Part shown: positions 21,139-28,486 of the stretch, one piece after another
Layout of the letters: the number at the start of each line of letters is the position of its first letter
Numbering within the stretch: the stretch's first letter is position 1
Position numbers and translations under genes: made by a program
Assembly: GCA_964416175.1 (NCBI GenBank)
Contig: CAYQDF010000016.1
Coordinates: forward strand, 1-42,670
Reading direction: 5' to 3'
DNA: 42,670 nt
Source: CAYQDF01 sp964416175
Lineage (GTDB): Bacteria; Chloroflexota; Anaerolineae; Anaerolineales; UBA4823
Notes under the pieces: model-generated
The model's database searches: none
What the model saw: only the letters and a program-made list of their open reading frames with translations
Told to the model about the DNA's origin: nothing

Positions 21139-22398
21139 ATGGATGAAACTACGGGTATTTCGCTGGAAGAGGGCGGGAAACACGCAAACTGGAAGAAAAA
21201 GACCGCCCTGTTCCTGTCCAGCCAGAGCCTCTCGCTGTTCGGGTCCATGCTGGTCCAATACGCGATCATCTGGTACGTCACCCTGACCACCCGATCAGGC
21301 GCCGTCCTGACCATCTCCACCCTGGCTGCCTTCCTGCCGCAGATCCTCATCTCGCTCTTCGCCGGGGTGTGGGCCGACCGGTATCCCCGCAAGCGCCTGA
21401 TCATTGCCGCTGACCTCCTCACGGCTGTGAGCACCCTGGTCCTGGCCGGGTTCTTCCTGCTGGGCTATCGGGAGCTCTGGCTGATCTTCCTGGTCTCCGG
21501 CATTCGGTCGGTCGGAGCGGGCATCCAGGCCCCGGCGGTCGGCGCGCTCCTGCCGCAGATCGTGCCGGCGGACAGGTTGATCCGGGTCAACAGCCTCAAC
21601 GGCACCCTCCAGCCCTTCATCATGATCGCGGCGCCGGTCGCCAGCGGGGCCTTGCTGGCGTTCTCCCGGCTGGAGTCCATATTCTTTATTGACGTGATCA
21701 CCGCCGCCCTCGCGGTGGGCCTGCTGCTGATCCTGCAGGTGCCCCCCCACCAGAAAGCTGCAGCCGATCAAAAAACGGGCTACCTGGACGATCTGAAGGC
21801 CGGCCTGGTCTACATCGGGCGGAACCGGACGATCAAGACGCTCTTCGCCTTCTTCGCGTTCGTCTTCTTCCTGGCGACCCCCGTGATCTTCCTGACCCCC
21901 CTGCTGGTAACGCGCTCCTTCGGAGAGGAGGTCTGGCGGCTGACCGCCAACGAGGTGACCTTCTTCGCCGGCTCGATCCTGGGCGGGGTCCTCATGACCG
22001 CCTGGGGAGGCTTTAAGAACCATTTCCGCACCATCGGGTTGAGCTGCATCCTGTGGGCGGTCCTGTTCGTGGGGCTGGGATTATCCAGGTTTTTCGGCCT
22101 GTACCTGGCGATCATGTTTCTGTCCGGCATCCCCATGCCGATGTTCAATGTCCCCACCACCACGCTGCTGCAGGAAATGGTCGATCCGGACATGCAGGGG
22201 AGGGTGTTCGGGGTGATGCAGCTGATCATGAACACGATCCTGCCGGTGGGAATGCTGCTCTTCGGGCCGATCGCCGACGTGATCACGGTCGAAATCCTGC
22301 TCGTCCTGAGCAGCGCCCTGATGGCGGTCCCGGGCCTGTGGCTCTTCTTCAACCAGCAGCCCGGCAAAGCCCAGGCCGGACTGGCTGCGGCGGATTGA
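21139..22398 (+). CDS. MFS exporter (EntS / macrolide-efflux-like)
   Basis: A 419-residue inner-membrane transporter with about 12 hydrophobic segments, for example QYAIIWYVTLTT, FFLLGYRELWLIFLVSG and IMFLSGIPMPMFNVPTTTLL. The MFS loop 2-3 signature is present (GVWADRYPRKRLIIAAD). The overall pattern fits the MFS_3 group that exports siderophores or macrolides. I chose ATG 21139 (GAGAGA upstream) over TTG 21085. Divergent pairing with an HxlR regulator suggests drug-inducible efflux. Substrate unknown. Confidence 0.85.
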   Translation: MDETTGISLEEGGKHANWKKKTALFLSSQSLSLFGSMLVQYAIIWYVTLTTRSGAVLTISTLAAFLPQILISLFAGVWADRYPRKRLIIAADLLTAVSTLVLAGFFLLGYRELWLIFLVSGIRSVGAGIQAPAVGALLPQIVPADRLIRVNSLNGTLQPFIMIAAPVASGALLAFSRLESIFFIDVITAALAVGLLLILQVPPHQKAAADQKTGYLDDLKAGLVYIGRNRTIKTLFAFFAFVFFLATPVIFLTPLLVTRSFGEEVWRLTANEVTFFAGSILGGVLMTAWGGFKNHFRTIGLSCILWAVLFVGLGLSRFFGLYLAIMFLSGIPMPMFNVPTTTLLQEMVDPDMQGRVFGVMQLIMNTILPVGMLLFGPIADVITVEILLVLSSALMAVPGLWLFFNQQPGKAQAGLAAAD

Positions 22399-22485
22399 CA
22401 AAGTTGAGCGCCCCCGCCCTGACAGATCACGGGCTGTCGGTTGCCGCCGCTGAAGAGTGAGAAAAAAAGATAGAGACAGGTGCTT

Positions 22486-22755
22486 ATGTGCAGGAACATC
22501 AAGACGCTGTTCAACTTCGACCCGCCTGTGACTGACGAGGAGATTAGCTCGGCGGCGCTGCAGTACGTGCGGAAGATCAGCGGCTTCAACGCGCCTTCCA
22601 GGGCCAACGCGGCCGCCTTCAACGCTGCCGTCGACGCGATCGCCGCGGCATCTAAAGATCTGCTCGCCTCGCTCGAGACGAACGCACCGCCGCGGGACCG
22701 CGCCGTCGAGGCAGCCCGGGCGCGCGCCCGCGCCGCCCGGCGGTTCGCCGGGTGA
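22486..22755 (+). CDS. DUF2277 family protein
   Basis: An 89-residue protein beginning MCRNIKTLFNFDPPVTDEEI, the characteristic start of DUF2277 proteins, then a helical body (ALQYVRKISGFNAPSRANAA) and a basic Arg/Ala-rich tail. The family is common in Actinobacteria and Chloroflexota and has no known function. The start at 22486 is set by the conserved MCRNI; a start six bases earlier is not supported. It may share the MFS transcript. Confidence 0.8.
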   Translation: MCRNIKTLFNFDPPVTDEEISSAALQYVRKISGFNAPSRANAAAFNAAVDAIAAASKDLLASLETNAPPRDRAVEAARARARAARRFAG

Positions 22756-22802
22756 CCGGAGCCGGACCGGCCAGCCGCGCTCTCGCCGCTGAAGGCCGCC
22801 GT

Positions 22803-22848
22803 GACTGTTCCCTCGCAAGCTCGGGACTTTGACTGTGTTCCGCTCAGA
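22803..22848 (+). repeat. Dispersed intergenic repeat, copy 2
   Basis: Matches 11344-11389 at about 40 of 46 positions and, inverted, 40588-40637. It lies in the 227-base gap between DUF2277 and the FAD oxidase gene, which contains no gene. Confidence 0.7.
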
Positions 22849-22883
22849 CATATCCCAAGGCTATGGAAAGCCGCTCTACGTAA

Positions 22884-22903
22884 GGCAGGTTTCCAACCCT
22901 GCC
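22884..22903 (+). repeat. GGCAGG..CCTGCC palindrome, third copy
   Basis: Twenty-base palindrome with GGCAGG/CCTGCC ends, the same size and layout as 10326-10345 and 10363-10382. A partial copy follows (GGGCAGGTTCC, about 22915). Confidence 0.55.
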
Positions 22904-22982
22904 GAAGGAATTTCGGGCAGGTTCCAGGCCGCTCGTAGACTTCAGTCTGGGCCAAAAAGGTGAAAAGAACAGGAGAATTGAA

Positions 22983-24371
22983 ATGGCGTTTGAACTCAAG
23001 GAAATTACTTCACAGCTGCGCGCCGCCCTCGACGGCCGGGCGATCACGCCGGAAGACCCCGGGTATGACGCGGCGCGCACCGTCTTCTACGGCGGGATCG
23101 ACCGCCGTCCGGCAGCCGTCGCCCGCCCCAGGAACGCGGACGAGGTCGCCCGCGTGGTCTCGCTGGCGCGCCAGGCCGGGCTGGAGCTCGCCGTCCGGAG
23201 CGGCGGCCACAGCTTCGCCGGCCACAGCCTCTCCGAGGGAGGCATCGTGCTCGACCTGAAGGAGATGCGGGCGCTGGACATCGACCTCGAAAACCGCACC
23301 GCGTGGGCCGAGACCGGGCTGACGGCTGGCGAGTACACGACCGCAGCCGGGGCGCACGGCCTCGCCACCGGGTTCGGCGACACTGGCTCGGTGGGGATCG
23401 GCGGGATCACGCTGGGCGGCGGGATCGGTTTCCTCGCCCGCCAGTACGGCCTGACGATCGACGACCTGCTCGCAGCAGAGATAGTTACCGCCGACGGCCA
23501 GCTGCGCCGCGCCGACGCCGAGACGCACCCGGACCTGTTCTGGGCGCTCCGCGGCGGCGGCGGAAATTTCGGCGTGGCGACCCGCTTCCAGTTCCGGCTG
23601 CACGCGGTGGACCCGATCCTGGGCGGGATGCTCATCCTGCCGGCGACGCCCGAAGTCATCGCCGGCTTTGTCGCCGAGGCGGAGGCCGCGCCGGAAGCGC
23701 TCACGACGATCGCCAACGTCATGCCCGCCCCGCCGATGCCTTTCCTCCCCGCCGAGCACCACGGCCGGCTCATCCTCATGGCCCTGGTCGCCTGCGTCGG
23801 GGATGTCGAGGCCGGAGAGCGCGCCGTCGCGCCGTTGCGGGCGCTCGCCGCGCCGATCGCCGACATGCTGCGGCCGATGTCCTATCCGGAGATGTACCTG
23901 CCCGAAGAGGAGGGCTACCACCCGACGGCGGTCGCCCGGACGATGTTCGCCGACGCGATCGACCGCGGCGCGGCCGCAACGATCGTCGAGCACCTCCGGG
24001 CTTGCGACGCCCCGGTGCGCGTCGCCCAGCTGCGCGTCCTCGGCGGAGCGGTGGCCCGCGTGCCCGCCGAAGCCACTGCCTACCCCCACCGGGGCCGGCG
24101 GATCATGGTGAACCTGGCCGCCTTTTATGATGGCCCCGAGGACCGGGTTGCCCGGCAGGCCTGGGTCTCCGACTTCGCGGCGGCGCTCGGAAAGGGAGAC
24201 GCCAGCGCCTACGTCAACTTCCTGGGCGACGAAGGCCCGGCCCGGGTCCGCGACGCTTACCCCGGGGCTACCTGGGACCGGCTGGCGGCGGTCAAGGCGC
24301 GCTACGACCCGACCAACCTCTTCCGCGTCAACCACAACATCCCGCCGGCGAACGGGGGATCTGCGCAGTAG
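22983..24371 (+). CDS. FAD-linked oxidase (berberine-bridge-like)
   Basis: A 462-residue flavoprotein of the PCMH/BBE family. It has the FAD-binding domain (AVARPRNADEVARVV; SGGHSFAGHS with His76 as the usual covalent FAD attachment; GGITLGGGIGFLARQYGLT), a substrate domain, and the C-terminal BBE motif NLFRVNHNIPP. The second attachment Cys of bicovalent members appears absent: the segment reads GDTGSVGIGG, so flavin is probably held by one bond. Such enzymes oxidise sugars, alkaloids or polyketides. No signal peptide. It stands alone after a repeat-rich gap, and the substrate cannot be told. Confidence 0.85.
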   Translation: MAFELKEITSQLRAALDGRAITPEDPGYDAARTVFYGGIDRRPAAVARPRNADEVARVVSLARQAGLELAVRSGGHSFAGHSLSEGGIVLDLKEMRALDIDLENRTAWAETGLTAGEYTTAAGAHGLATGFGDTGSVGIGGITLGGGIGFLARQYGLTIDDLLAAEIVTADGQLRRADAETHPDLFWALRGGGGNFGVATRFQFRLHAVDPILGGMLILPATPEVIAGFVAEAEAAPEALTTIANVMPAPPMPFLPAEHHGRLILMALVACVGDVEAGERAVAPLRALAAPIADMLRPMSYPEMYLPEEEGYHPTAVARTMFADAIDRGAAATIVEHLRACDAPVRVAQLRVLGGAVARVPAEATAYPHRGRRIMVNLAAFYDGPEDRVARQAWVSDFAAALGKGDASAYVNFLGDEGPARVRDAYPGATWDRLAAVKARYDPTNLFRVNHNIPPANGGSAQ

Positions 24372-24462
24372 AAGCCAGGCGTTACGCTGCGAGGGTTCTC
24401 CGACAACCCGCAGGACTGCCGCGAGGTCGAGTGGACCAACAACCAGAAAGGAGATGTGCGAT

Positions 24463-24825
24463 ATGTTGAATCTGAATTCTGTCATGATAGGAACAAAACA
24501 ACTCAAGGCGCTGGCGACCTTCTATGAAAAGATCCTGGGAAAGCCGGCGGACATGGTCGATATTGAGAATGGCTTCTATGGCTGGCAGATGGGAAGCGCT
24601 TATCTGTCCGTTCTGGAACATTCCGAAATGGGGGGCAAGACCAAGGACCCCGGACGGGTGATGCTGAATTTTGAAACACCCCAGGTCAAAGAGGAATTCG
24701 AGCGGATCAAAGCGCTTGGCGCTGTGGTCATACGCGCGCCCTATGAAATGGGAGGCGGGTGGATCGCGACTCTGGCTGACCCGGATGGCAACTACTTTCA
24801 ACTGATAAGCCCGATGGGACAGTAA
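24463..24825 (+). CDS. VOC (glyoxalase/bleomycin-resistance) family protein
   Basis: A 120-residue protein of the vicinal-oxygen-chelate fold: MLNLNSVMIGTKQLKALATF (first beta-alpha unit) and YEMGGGWIATLADPDGNYFQ (the typical metal-site end strand). It starts at ATG 24463 with AAAGGAG about ten bases upstream. Base use from here to about 25877 is visibly less GC-rich than the neighbouring genes, suggesting separate acquisition. Substrate unknown; resistance or detoxification roles are typical of the fold. Confidence 0.8.
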   Translation: MLNLNSVMIGTKQLKALATFYEKILGKPADMVDIENGFYGWQMGSAYLSVLEHSEMGGKTKDPGRVMLNFETPQVKEEFERIKALGAVVIRAPYEMGGGWIATLADPDGNYFQLISPMGQ

Positions 24826-24849
24826 ATTCATGAGGCATAAATAGGAGCT

Positions 24850-24930
24850 GTGGAAAACGACCCGGTGGATGAGTTCAGCCTGCACGTCTATCCCCTCGTG
24901 CTGGGCGGCGGCAAACGGTTGTTTCCACTT
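24850..24930 (+). pseudogene. Relic of a dihydrofolate-reductase-family (RibD C-domain) gene
   Basis: A short in-frame stretch reads VENDPVDEFSLHVYPLVLGG and GKRLFPL. This is the conserved end of the DHFR/RibD C-terminal domain family (VDE-L--YPV-LG-GKRLF), normally preceded by about 150 residues that are missing here. A deletion relic between two VOC-fold genes. Confidence 0.6.
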
Positions 24931-24953
24931 AATTTAAATAAGGAGAAACAAAA

Positions 24954-25877
24954 ATGGACATGCTGAAACACAAAATCACACCCCATTTGTGGTTTGATAA
25001 AGAATCCAGGGAGGCGGCCGAGTTTTACGTCTCCGCCTTCGGGAACGGCTCAAAGATCACGCACCTCACCACCCTGCACGATACCCCCTCGGGCGATACG
25101 GACATCGTTTCGTTCGAGCTTTCCGGCCAGCCGTTCATGGCCATGAGCGCCGGACCCCTCTTCAAGTTCAACCCAGCCGTGTCTTTCATCGTAAACTTCG
25201 ACCTCTCGCGGGATGAGAACGCGCGCAAGAACCTCGACGCGCTGTGGGCGAAATTATCCGATGGAGGGATGGTGCTCATGCCTCTCGATCGATATCCCTT
25301 CAGCGAACATTTCGGCTGGGTCGCGGACAGATACGGTCTCTCCTGGCAGCTCATTTTGTCTGATCCCGCCGGCGAGGAACGCCCTTTCATCGTCCCGCAT
25401 TTTCTGTTCGTCGGCGATGTGTGCGGAAAAGCGGAGGAAGCCATGAATTTCTACCGCTCCGTGTTTAAGGACACAAAACCCGGCGTTGTGTTTCGTTACG
25501 GAGAGGGTCAGGAACCAGATCGACCCGGAACGATCATGTTCGCCGATTTCATGCTGGAAGGTCAGTGGTTTGCTGCAGCGGACAGCGCACACCCGCACAA
25601 CTTCTCCTTCAACGAAGCCGTCTCATTCATCGTACATTGCGAGAACCAGGAGGAGATCGATTATTATTGGGAGAGACTTTCCGCGGTGCCCGAAGCAGAG
25701 CAGTGCGGCTGGCTCAAAGACCAATACGGCCTCTCCTGGCAGATCGTTCCCACTGCGATGGACGCGATGATGAGCGGGGCCACCAGAGAGCAGCTCGATC
25801 GATTGACGCAGGCGTTTCTGCCGATGAAGAAACTGGATATTGCGCAGTTGCAGAAAGCATACGAGGAGATGATATAG
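24954..25877 (+). CDS. Two-domain PhnB-like VOC protein
   Basis: A 307-residue protein made of two PhnB-type (3-demethylubiquinone-methyltransferase-like) VOC domains. Domain 1 (~5-145) starts ITPHLWFDKESREAAEFYVS and ends RYGLSWQLILSD; domain 2 (~150-285) starts VPHFLFVGDVCGKAEEAMNF and ends QYGLSWQIVPTA. The repeated FGWVADRYGLSW / CGWLKDQYGLSW pair marks the family. AAGGAG lies before the ATG. The tail (LDIAQLQKAYEEM) fits family members. Function unknown; a single-chain pseudo-dimer is likely. Confidence 0.8.
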   Translation: MDMLKHKITPHLWFDKESREAAEFYVSAFGNGSKITHLTTLHDTPSGDTDIVSFELSGQPFMAMSAGPLFKFNPAVSFIVNFDLSRDENARKNLDALWAKLSDGGMVLMPLDRYPFSEHFGWVADRYGLSWQLILSDPAGEERPFIVPHFLFVGDVCGKAEEAMNFYRSVFKDTKPGVVFRYGEGQEPDRPGTIMFADFMLEGQWFAAADSAHPHNFSFNEAVSFIVHCENQEEIDYYWERLSAVPEAEQCGWLKDQYGLSWQIVPTAMDAMMSGATREQLDRLTQAFLPMKKLDIAQLQKAYEEMI

Positions 25878-25878
25878 C

Positions 25879-27039
25879 ATGAGCGGAATAAGAGTATTGG
25901 TTGGCACGCGCAAGGGCGCGTTCATCCTGGCCGCGGACGCCCGGCGCGAGAAGTGGGAGGTGAGCGGCCCGCACTTTGCCGGCTGGGAGATCTACCACCT
26001 CAAGGGCTCGCCCGTCGACCCGGACCGGCTGTACGCCTCCCAGACCAGCGGCTGGTTCGGCCAGGTGATCCAGCGCTCGAACGACGGCGGTAAGACGTGG
26101 GAAACGCCCGGCGGCGGGCTGGAAAAGACTCCCGAGGGCATGCCGCAAGGGGAAAGCAACAAGTTCGTTTATGCGGGCGAGGTCGGCACGCATCAGTGGT
26201 ACGACGGCACGCAGCGCCCCTGGGAGTTCAAGCGAGTCTGGTACCTCGAACCCTCCCTGACCGACCCGGACGTGGTCTATGCCGGCGCCGAAGACGCCGC
26301 TTTATTCCGCTCCAGCAATGGCGGAGCGACCTGGCAGGAACTCCCCGGGCTGCGGCGCGTCCGGGGGGATCTCTGGCAGCCGGGCGCCGGCGGGATGTGC
26401 CTGCACACCATCCTCCAGGACCCGACCGATCCGAACCGGATCTTCGCCGCCATCTCGGCCGCGGGCGCCTTCCGCTCCGATGACGGCGGGCAGACCTGGC
26501 GGGCGATCAACCGCGGCCTGCTCTCCCGGTACGAGCTCCCCGACCCCGACGCCGAGATCGGCCACTGCGTCCACAACCTCGCCATGCATCCCGCGCGCCC
26601 GGGCGTGCTCTTCATGCAGAAGCACTGGGATGTCATGCGCACCGATGACGCCGGCGAGTCCTGGCATGAGATCAGCGGGAACCTGCCGACCGACTTCGGA
26701 TTCCCCATCGCCGTCCACGCGCACGAGCCGGACACCGTCTACGTCGTGCCCATCAAGAGCGACTCGGAGCACTTCCCGCCCGAGGGAAAGCTGCGCGTCT
26801 ACCGCAGCCGGACGGGCGGGGACGAGTGGGAGCCGCTGACCAAAGGGCTGCCGCAGAAGGACTGCTACGTCAACGTGCTGCGCAGCGCCATGGCGGTCGA
26901 CTCGCTCGATCCCTGCGGCGTGTACTTCGGCACCACCGGCGGCCAGGTGTACGCCTCCGCCGACTCCGGCGACAGCTGGACGCCCATCGTCCGGGACCTC
27001 CCCGCCGTGCTGTCCGTGGAGGTCCAGACCCTGCCATGA
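25879..27039 (+). CDS. BNR/Asp-box repeat protein (sialidase-like propeller)
   Basis: A 386-residue protein with at least five Asp-box motifs (SNDGGKTWE, SSNGGATWQ, SDDGGQTWR, TDDAGESWH, SADSGDSWT), indicating a VPS10/sialidase-like beta-propeller. No signal peptide, so it is probably cytoplasmic. Sialidase catalytic arginines and the FRIP motif were not seen, so glycosidase activity is doubtful. It overlaps the MoaD-like gene by four bases (ATGA), a pairing I believe recurs in Actinobacteria and Chloroflexota, which implies the two proteins work together. Confidence 0.75.
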   Translation: MSGIRVLVGTRKGAFILAADARREKWEVSGPHFAGWEIYHLKGSPVDPDRLYASQTSGWFGQVIQRSNDGGKTWETPGGGLEKTPEGMPQGESNKFVYAGEVGTHQWYDGTQRPWEFKRVWYLEPSLTDPDVVYAGAEDAALFRSSNGGATWQELPGLRRVRGDLWQPGAGGMCLHTILQDPTDPNRIFAAISAAGAFRSDDGGQTWRAINRGLLSRYELPDPDAEIGHCVHNLAMHPARPGVLFMQKHWDVMRTDDAGESWHEISGNLPTDFGFPIAVHAHEPDTVYVVPIKSDSEHFPPEGKLRVYRSRTGGDEWEPLTKGLPQKDCYVNVLRSAMAVDSLDPCGVYFGTTGGQVYASADSGDSWTPIVRDLPAVLSVEVQTLP

Positions 27040-27332
27040 TCCGGGTCGTGCTCCCGCATCACCTGCGGACGCTGGCCCACGCCGGAAGAGAGATCGAACT
27101 CCAGGTGAACAGCCCCGCGACTCTGAGCTCGGTCCTGGATGCATTGGAGGCCCGCTACCCCATGCTGCGCGGCACGATCCGCGACCACGTCACGCAGCAG
27201 CGCCGGCCTTTCATCCGGTACTTCGCCTGCGGGGAGGACCTGTCCCTCGAGCCGCCAGACGCCCCCTTGCCCGAGGCGGTCGCCTCGGGCAAGGAACCCC
27301 TGCGGGTGGTGGGCGCGATGGCCGGCGGCTAG
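27036..27332 (+). CDS. MoaD/ThiS-family ubiquitin-like protein
   Basis: A 98-residue beta-grasp protein (MIRVVLPHHLRTLAHAGREI, then LSSVLDALEARYPMLRGTI, VRYFACGEDLSL-like strand). It ends in Gly-Gly (VVGAMAGG), the C-terminus needed for adenylation and thiocarboxylate formation or conjugation. Molybdopterin and thiamine genes are absent around it; the coupled neighbour is a BNR propeller. It may be a sulphur carrier or protein modifier for an unknown pathway. Confidence 0.75.
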   Translation: MIRVVLPHHLRTLAHAGREIELQVNSPATLSSVLDALEARYPMLRGTIRDHVTQQRRPFIRYFACGEDLSLEPPDAPLPEAVASGKEPLRVVGAMAGG

Positions 27333-27344
27333 GCGCCAGCGGCA

Positions 27345-28223
27345 ATGAAAATCCATCTGGTCGACGGCACCTATGAACTCTTCCGCAGCTTCTACGGCGC
27401 GCCCCCGAAGAAGTCGCCCCAGGGCCGGGAGGTCGGGGCAACGCGGGGCCTGCTCAGGAGCCTGCTCGCCCTCATCACCGGATCGGGAGCAACCCACCTC
27501 GCCTGCGCTTTCGATCACGTCATAGAGTCCTTCCGCAACGACCTGTTCCCCGGGTACAAGACCGGCGAAGGCGTCGACCCGGACCTGCTGGACCAGTTCC
27601 CGCTCGCCGAAGAGGCCGCAAGCGCATTGGGGCTGGTCGTCTGGCCGATGGTCGAGTTCGAGGCGGACGACGCCCTCGCCTCAGCCGCGGCCCGGTTTGC
27701 GCCGGATCCCGCCGTCGACCAGGTCGTCATCTGCTCCCCCGACAAAGACCTGGCCCAGCTCGTCGCGGGGCGCCGCGTGGTGTGCTGGGACCGCCGCCGG
27801 GACATCGTATATGACGAAGCCGCGGTGATCGAGAAGTACGGCGTCCCGCCGGCCTCGATCCCGGACTGGCTGGCGCTGGTCGGCGATTCGGCCGACGGCA
27901 TCCCGGGCATCCCGGGCTGGGGAAGCAAATCCGCCTCCGCGGTGCTCTCCCGGTACGGACATCTCGAAGCCATCCCCGCGGATCCCCGGCAGTGGGGGCT
28001 GCCGGCCGGCCGCGCCCTCCAGCTCGCCGAGAACCTCCAGAGCCGCCGGGAGGCGGCCTTCCTTTACCGCCGCCTGGCGACCCTGCGCCGCGACGTCCCG
28101 CTGGAGCACAGCCTGACCGACCTCGAATGGCGCGGCGCACGGGAAAGGCTCCGAGATCTCTGTGAGGAGCTGGGCGACCGCGACTTTCCGGAGCGAATAC
28201 CACGCTGGGCCGGGGAGCCATAG
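27345..28223 (+). CDS. 5'-3' exonuclease (FEN-like, PolA N-domain type)
   Basis: A 292-residue flap-endonuclease-family protein matching the 5'-3' exonuclease domain of DNA polymerase I without the polymerase. Metal-binding acids are in place: Asp7 (IHLVDGTY), CAFDH, EADDALAS, SPDKDLAQL and the helix-hairpin-helix GDSADGIPGIPGWGSKSA. Predicted roles are removal of RNA primers and flaps. It follows the MoaD-like gene by 12 bases and may be in the same transcript. The stand-alone size is usual for this group. Confidence 0.85.
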   Translation: MKIHLVDGTYELFRSFYGAPPKKSPQGREVGATRGLLRSLLALITGSGATHLACAFDHVIESFRNDLFPGYKTGEGVDPDLLDQFPLAEEAASALGLVVWPMVEFEADDALASAAARFAPDPAVDQVVICSPDKDLAQLVAGRRVVCWDRRRDIVYDEAAVIEKYGVPPASIPDWLALVGDSADGIPGIPGWGSKSASAVLSRYGHLEAIPADPRQWGLPAGRALQLAENLQSRREAAFLYRRLATLRRDVPLEHSLTDLEWRGARERLRDLCEELGDRDFPERIPRWAGEP

Positions 28224-28267
28224 CGGCAGGAACTCCAGGCGCGGTTCAACTCTCCGACAATTGCATA

Positions 28268-28296
28268 TTGACGCCACGCTCTTTTTTTGTTATATT
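28268..28296 (+). promoter_or_regulatory. Sigma70-like promoter of the sugar-catabolism operon
   Basis: TTGACG (28268-28273), 17 bases, TATATT (28291-28296), with TG two bases before the -10. Predicted start is near 28303, giving a leader of roughly 180 bases before the binding-protein gene. Confidence 0.75.
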
Positions 28297-28301
28297 AGTC
28301 A

Positions 28302-28334
28302 TGAATAATTGTTCATAGTGTTTACAATTGTTCA
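28302..28334 (+). promoter_or_regulatory. AATTGTTCA operator sites over the transcription start
   Basis: TGAATAATTGTTCA (28302-28315) is palindromic except for one base pair, and AATTGTTCA recurs at 28326-28334, with the repeats 19 bases apart. SorC/DeoR-type regulators bind TGAAC-containing palindromes at such places. The regulator at 39482 is the obvious candidate, repressing when the sugar is absent. Confidence 0.55.
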
Positions 28335-28486
28335 GTCTTGAAGTGGGTCACTGGCTTTGCCGTCCATCTCTCAAGCGAGAAAGGAGGAGGAGGAGAATTC
28401 GAGAACACACGCGCGCTTGATTTCAACAACAAGCCTGTTTAGTCGCACATCAATCGCCTTCCAAGTGAGAAGGAAAGGAAATCAAG

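Noticed and set aside
23010..24506. 498-residue open frame antisense to the FAD oxidase
   Set aside because: Arg/Gly/Asp-rich shadow; the plus strand has complete FAD-binding and BBE motifs.
25879..27039. Secreted sialidase
   Set aside because: No signal peptide, no FRIP or arginine triad seen; only the Asp-box propeller repeats are supported.
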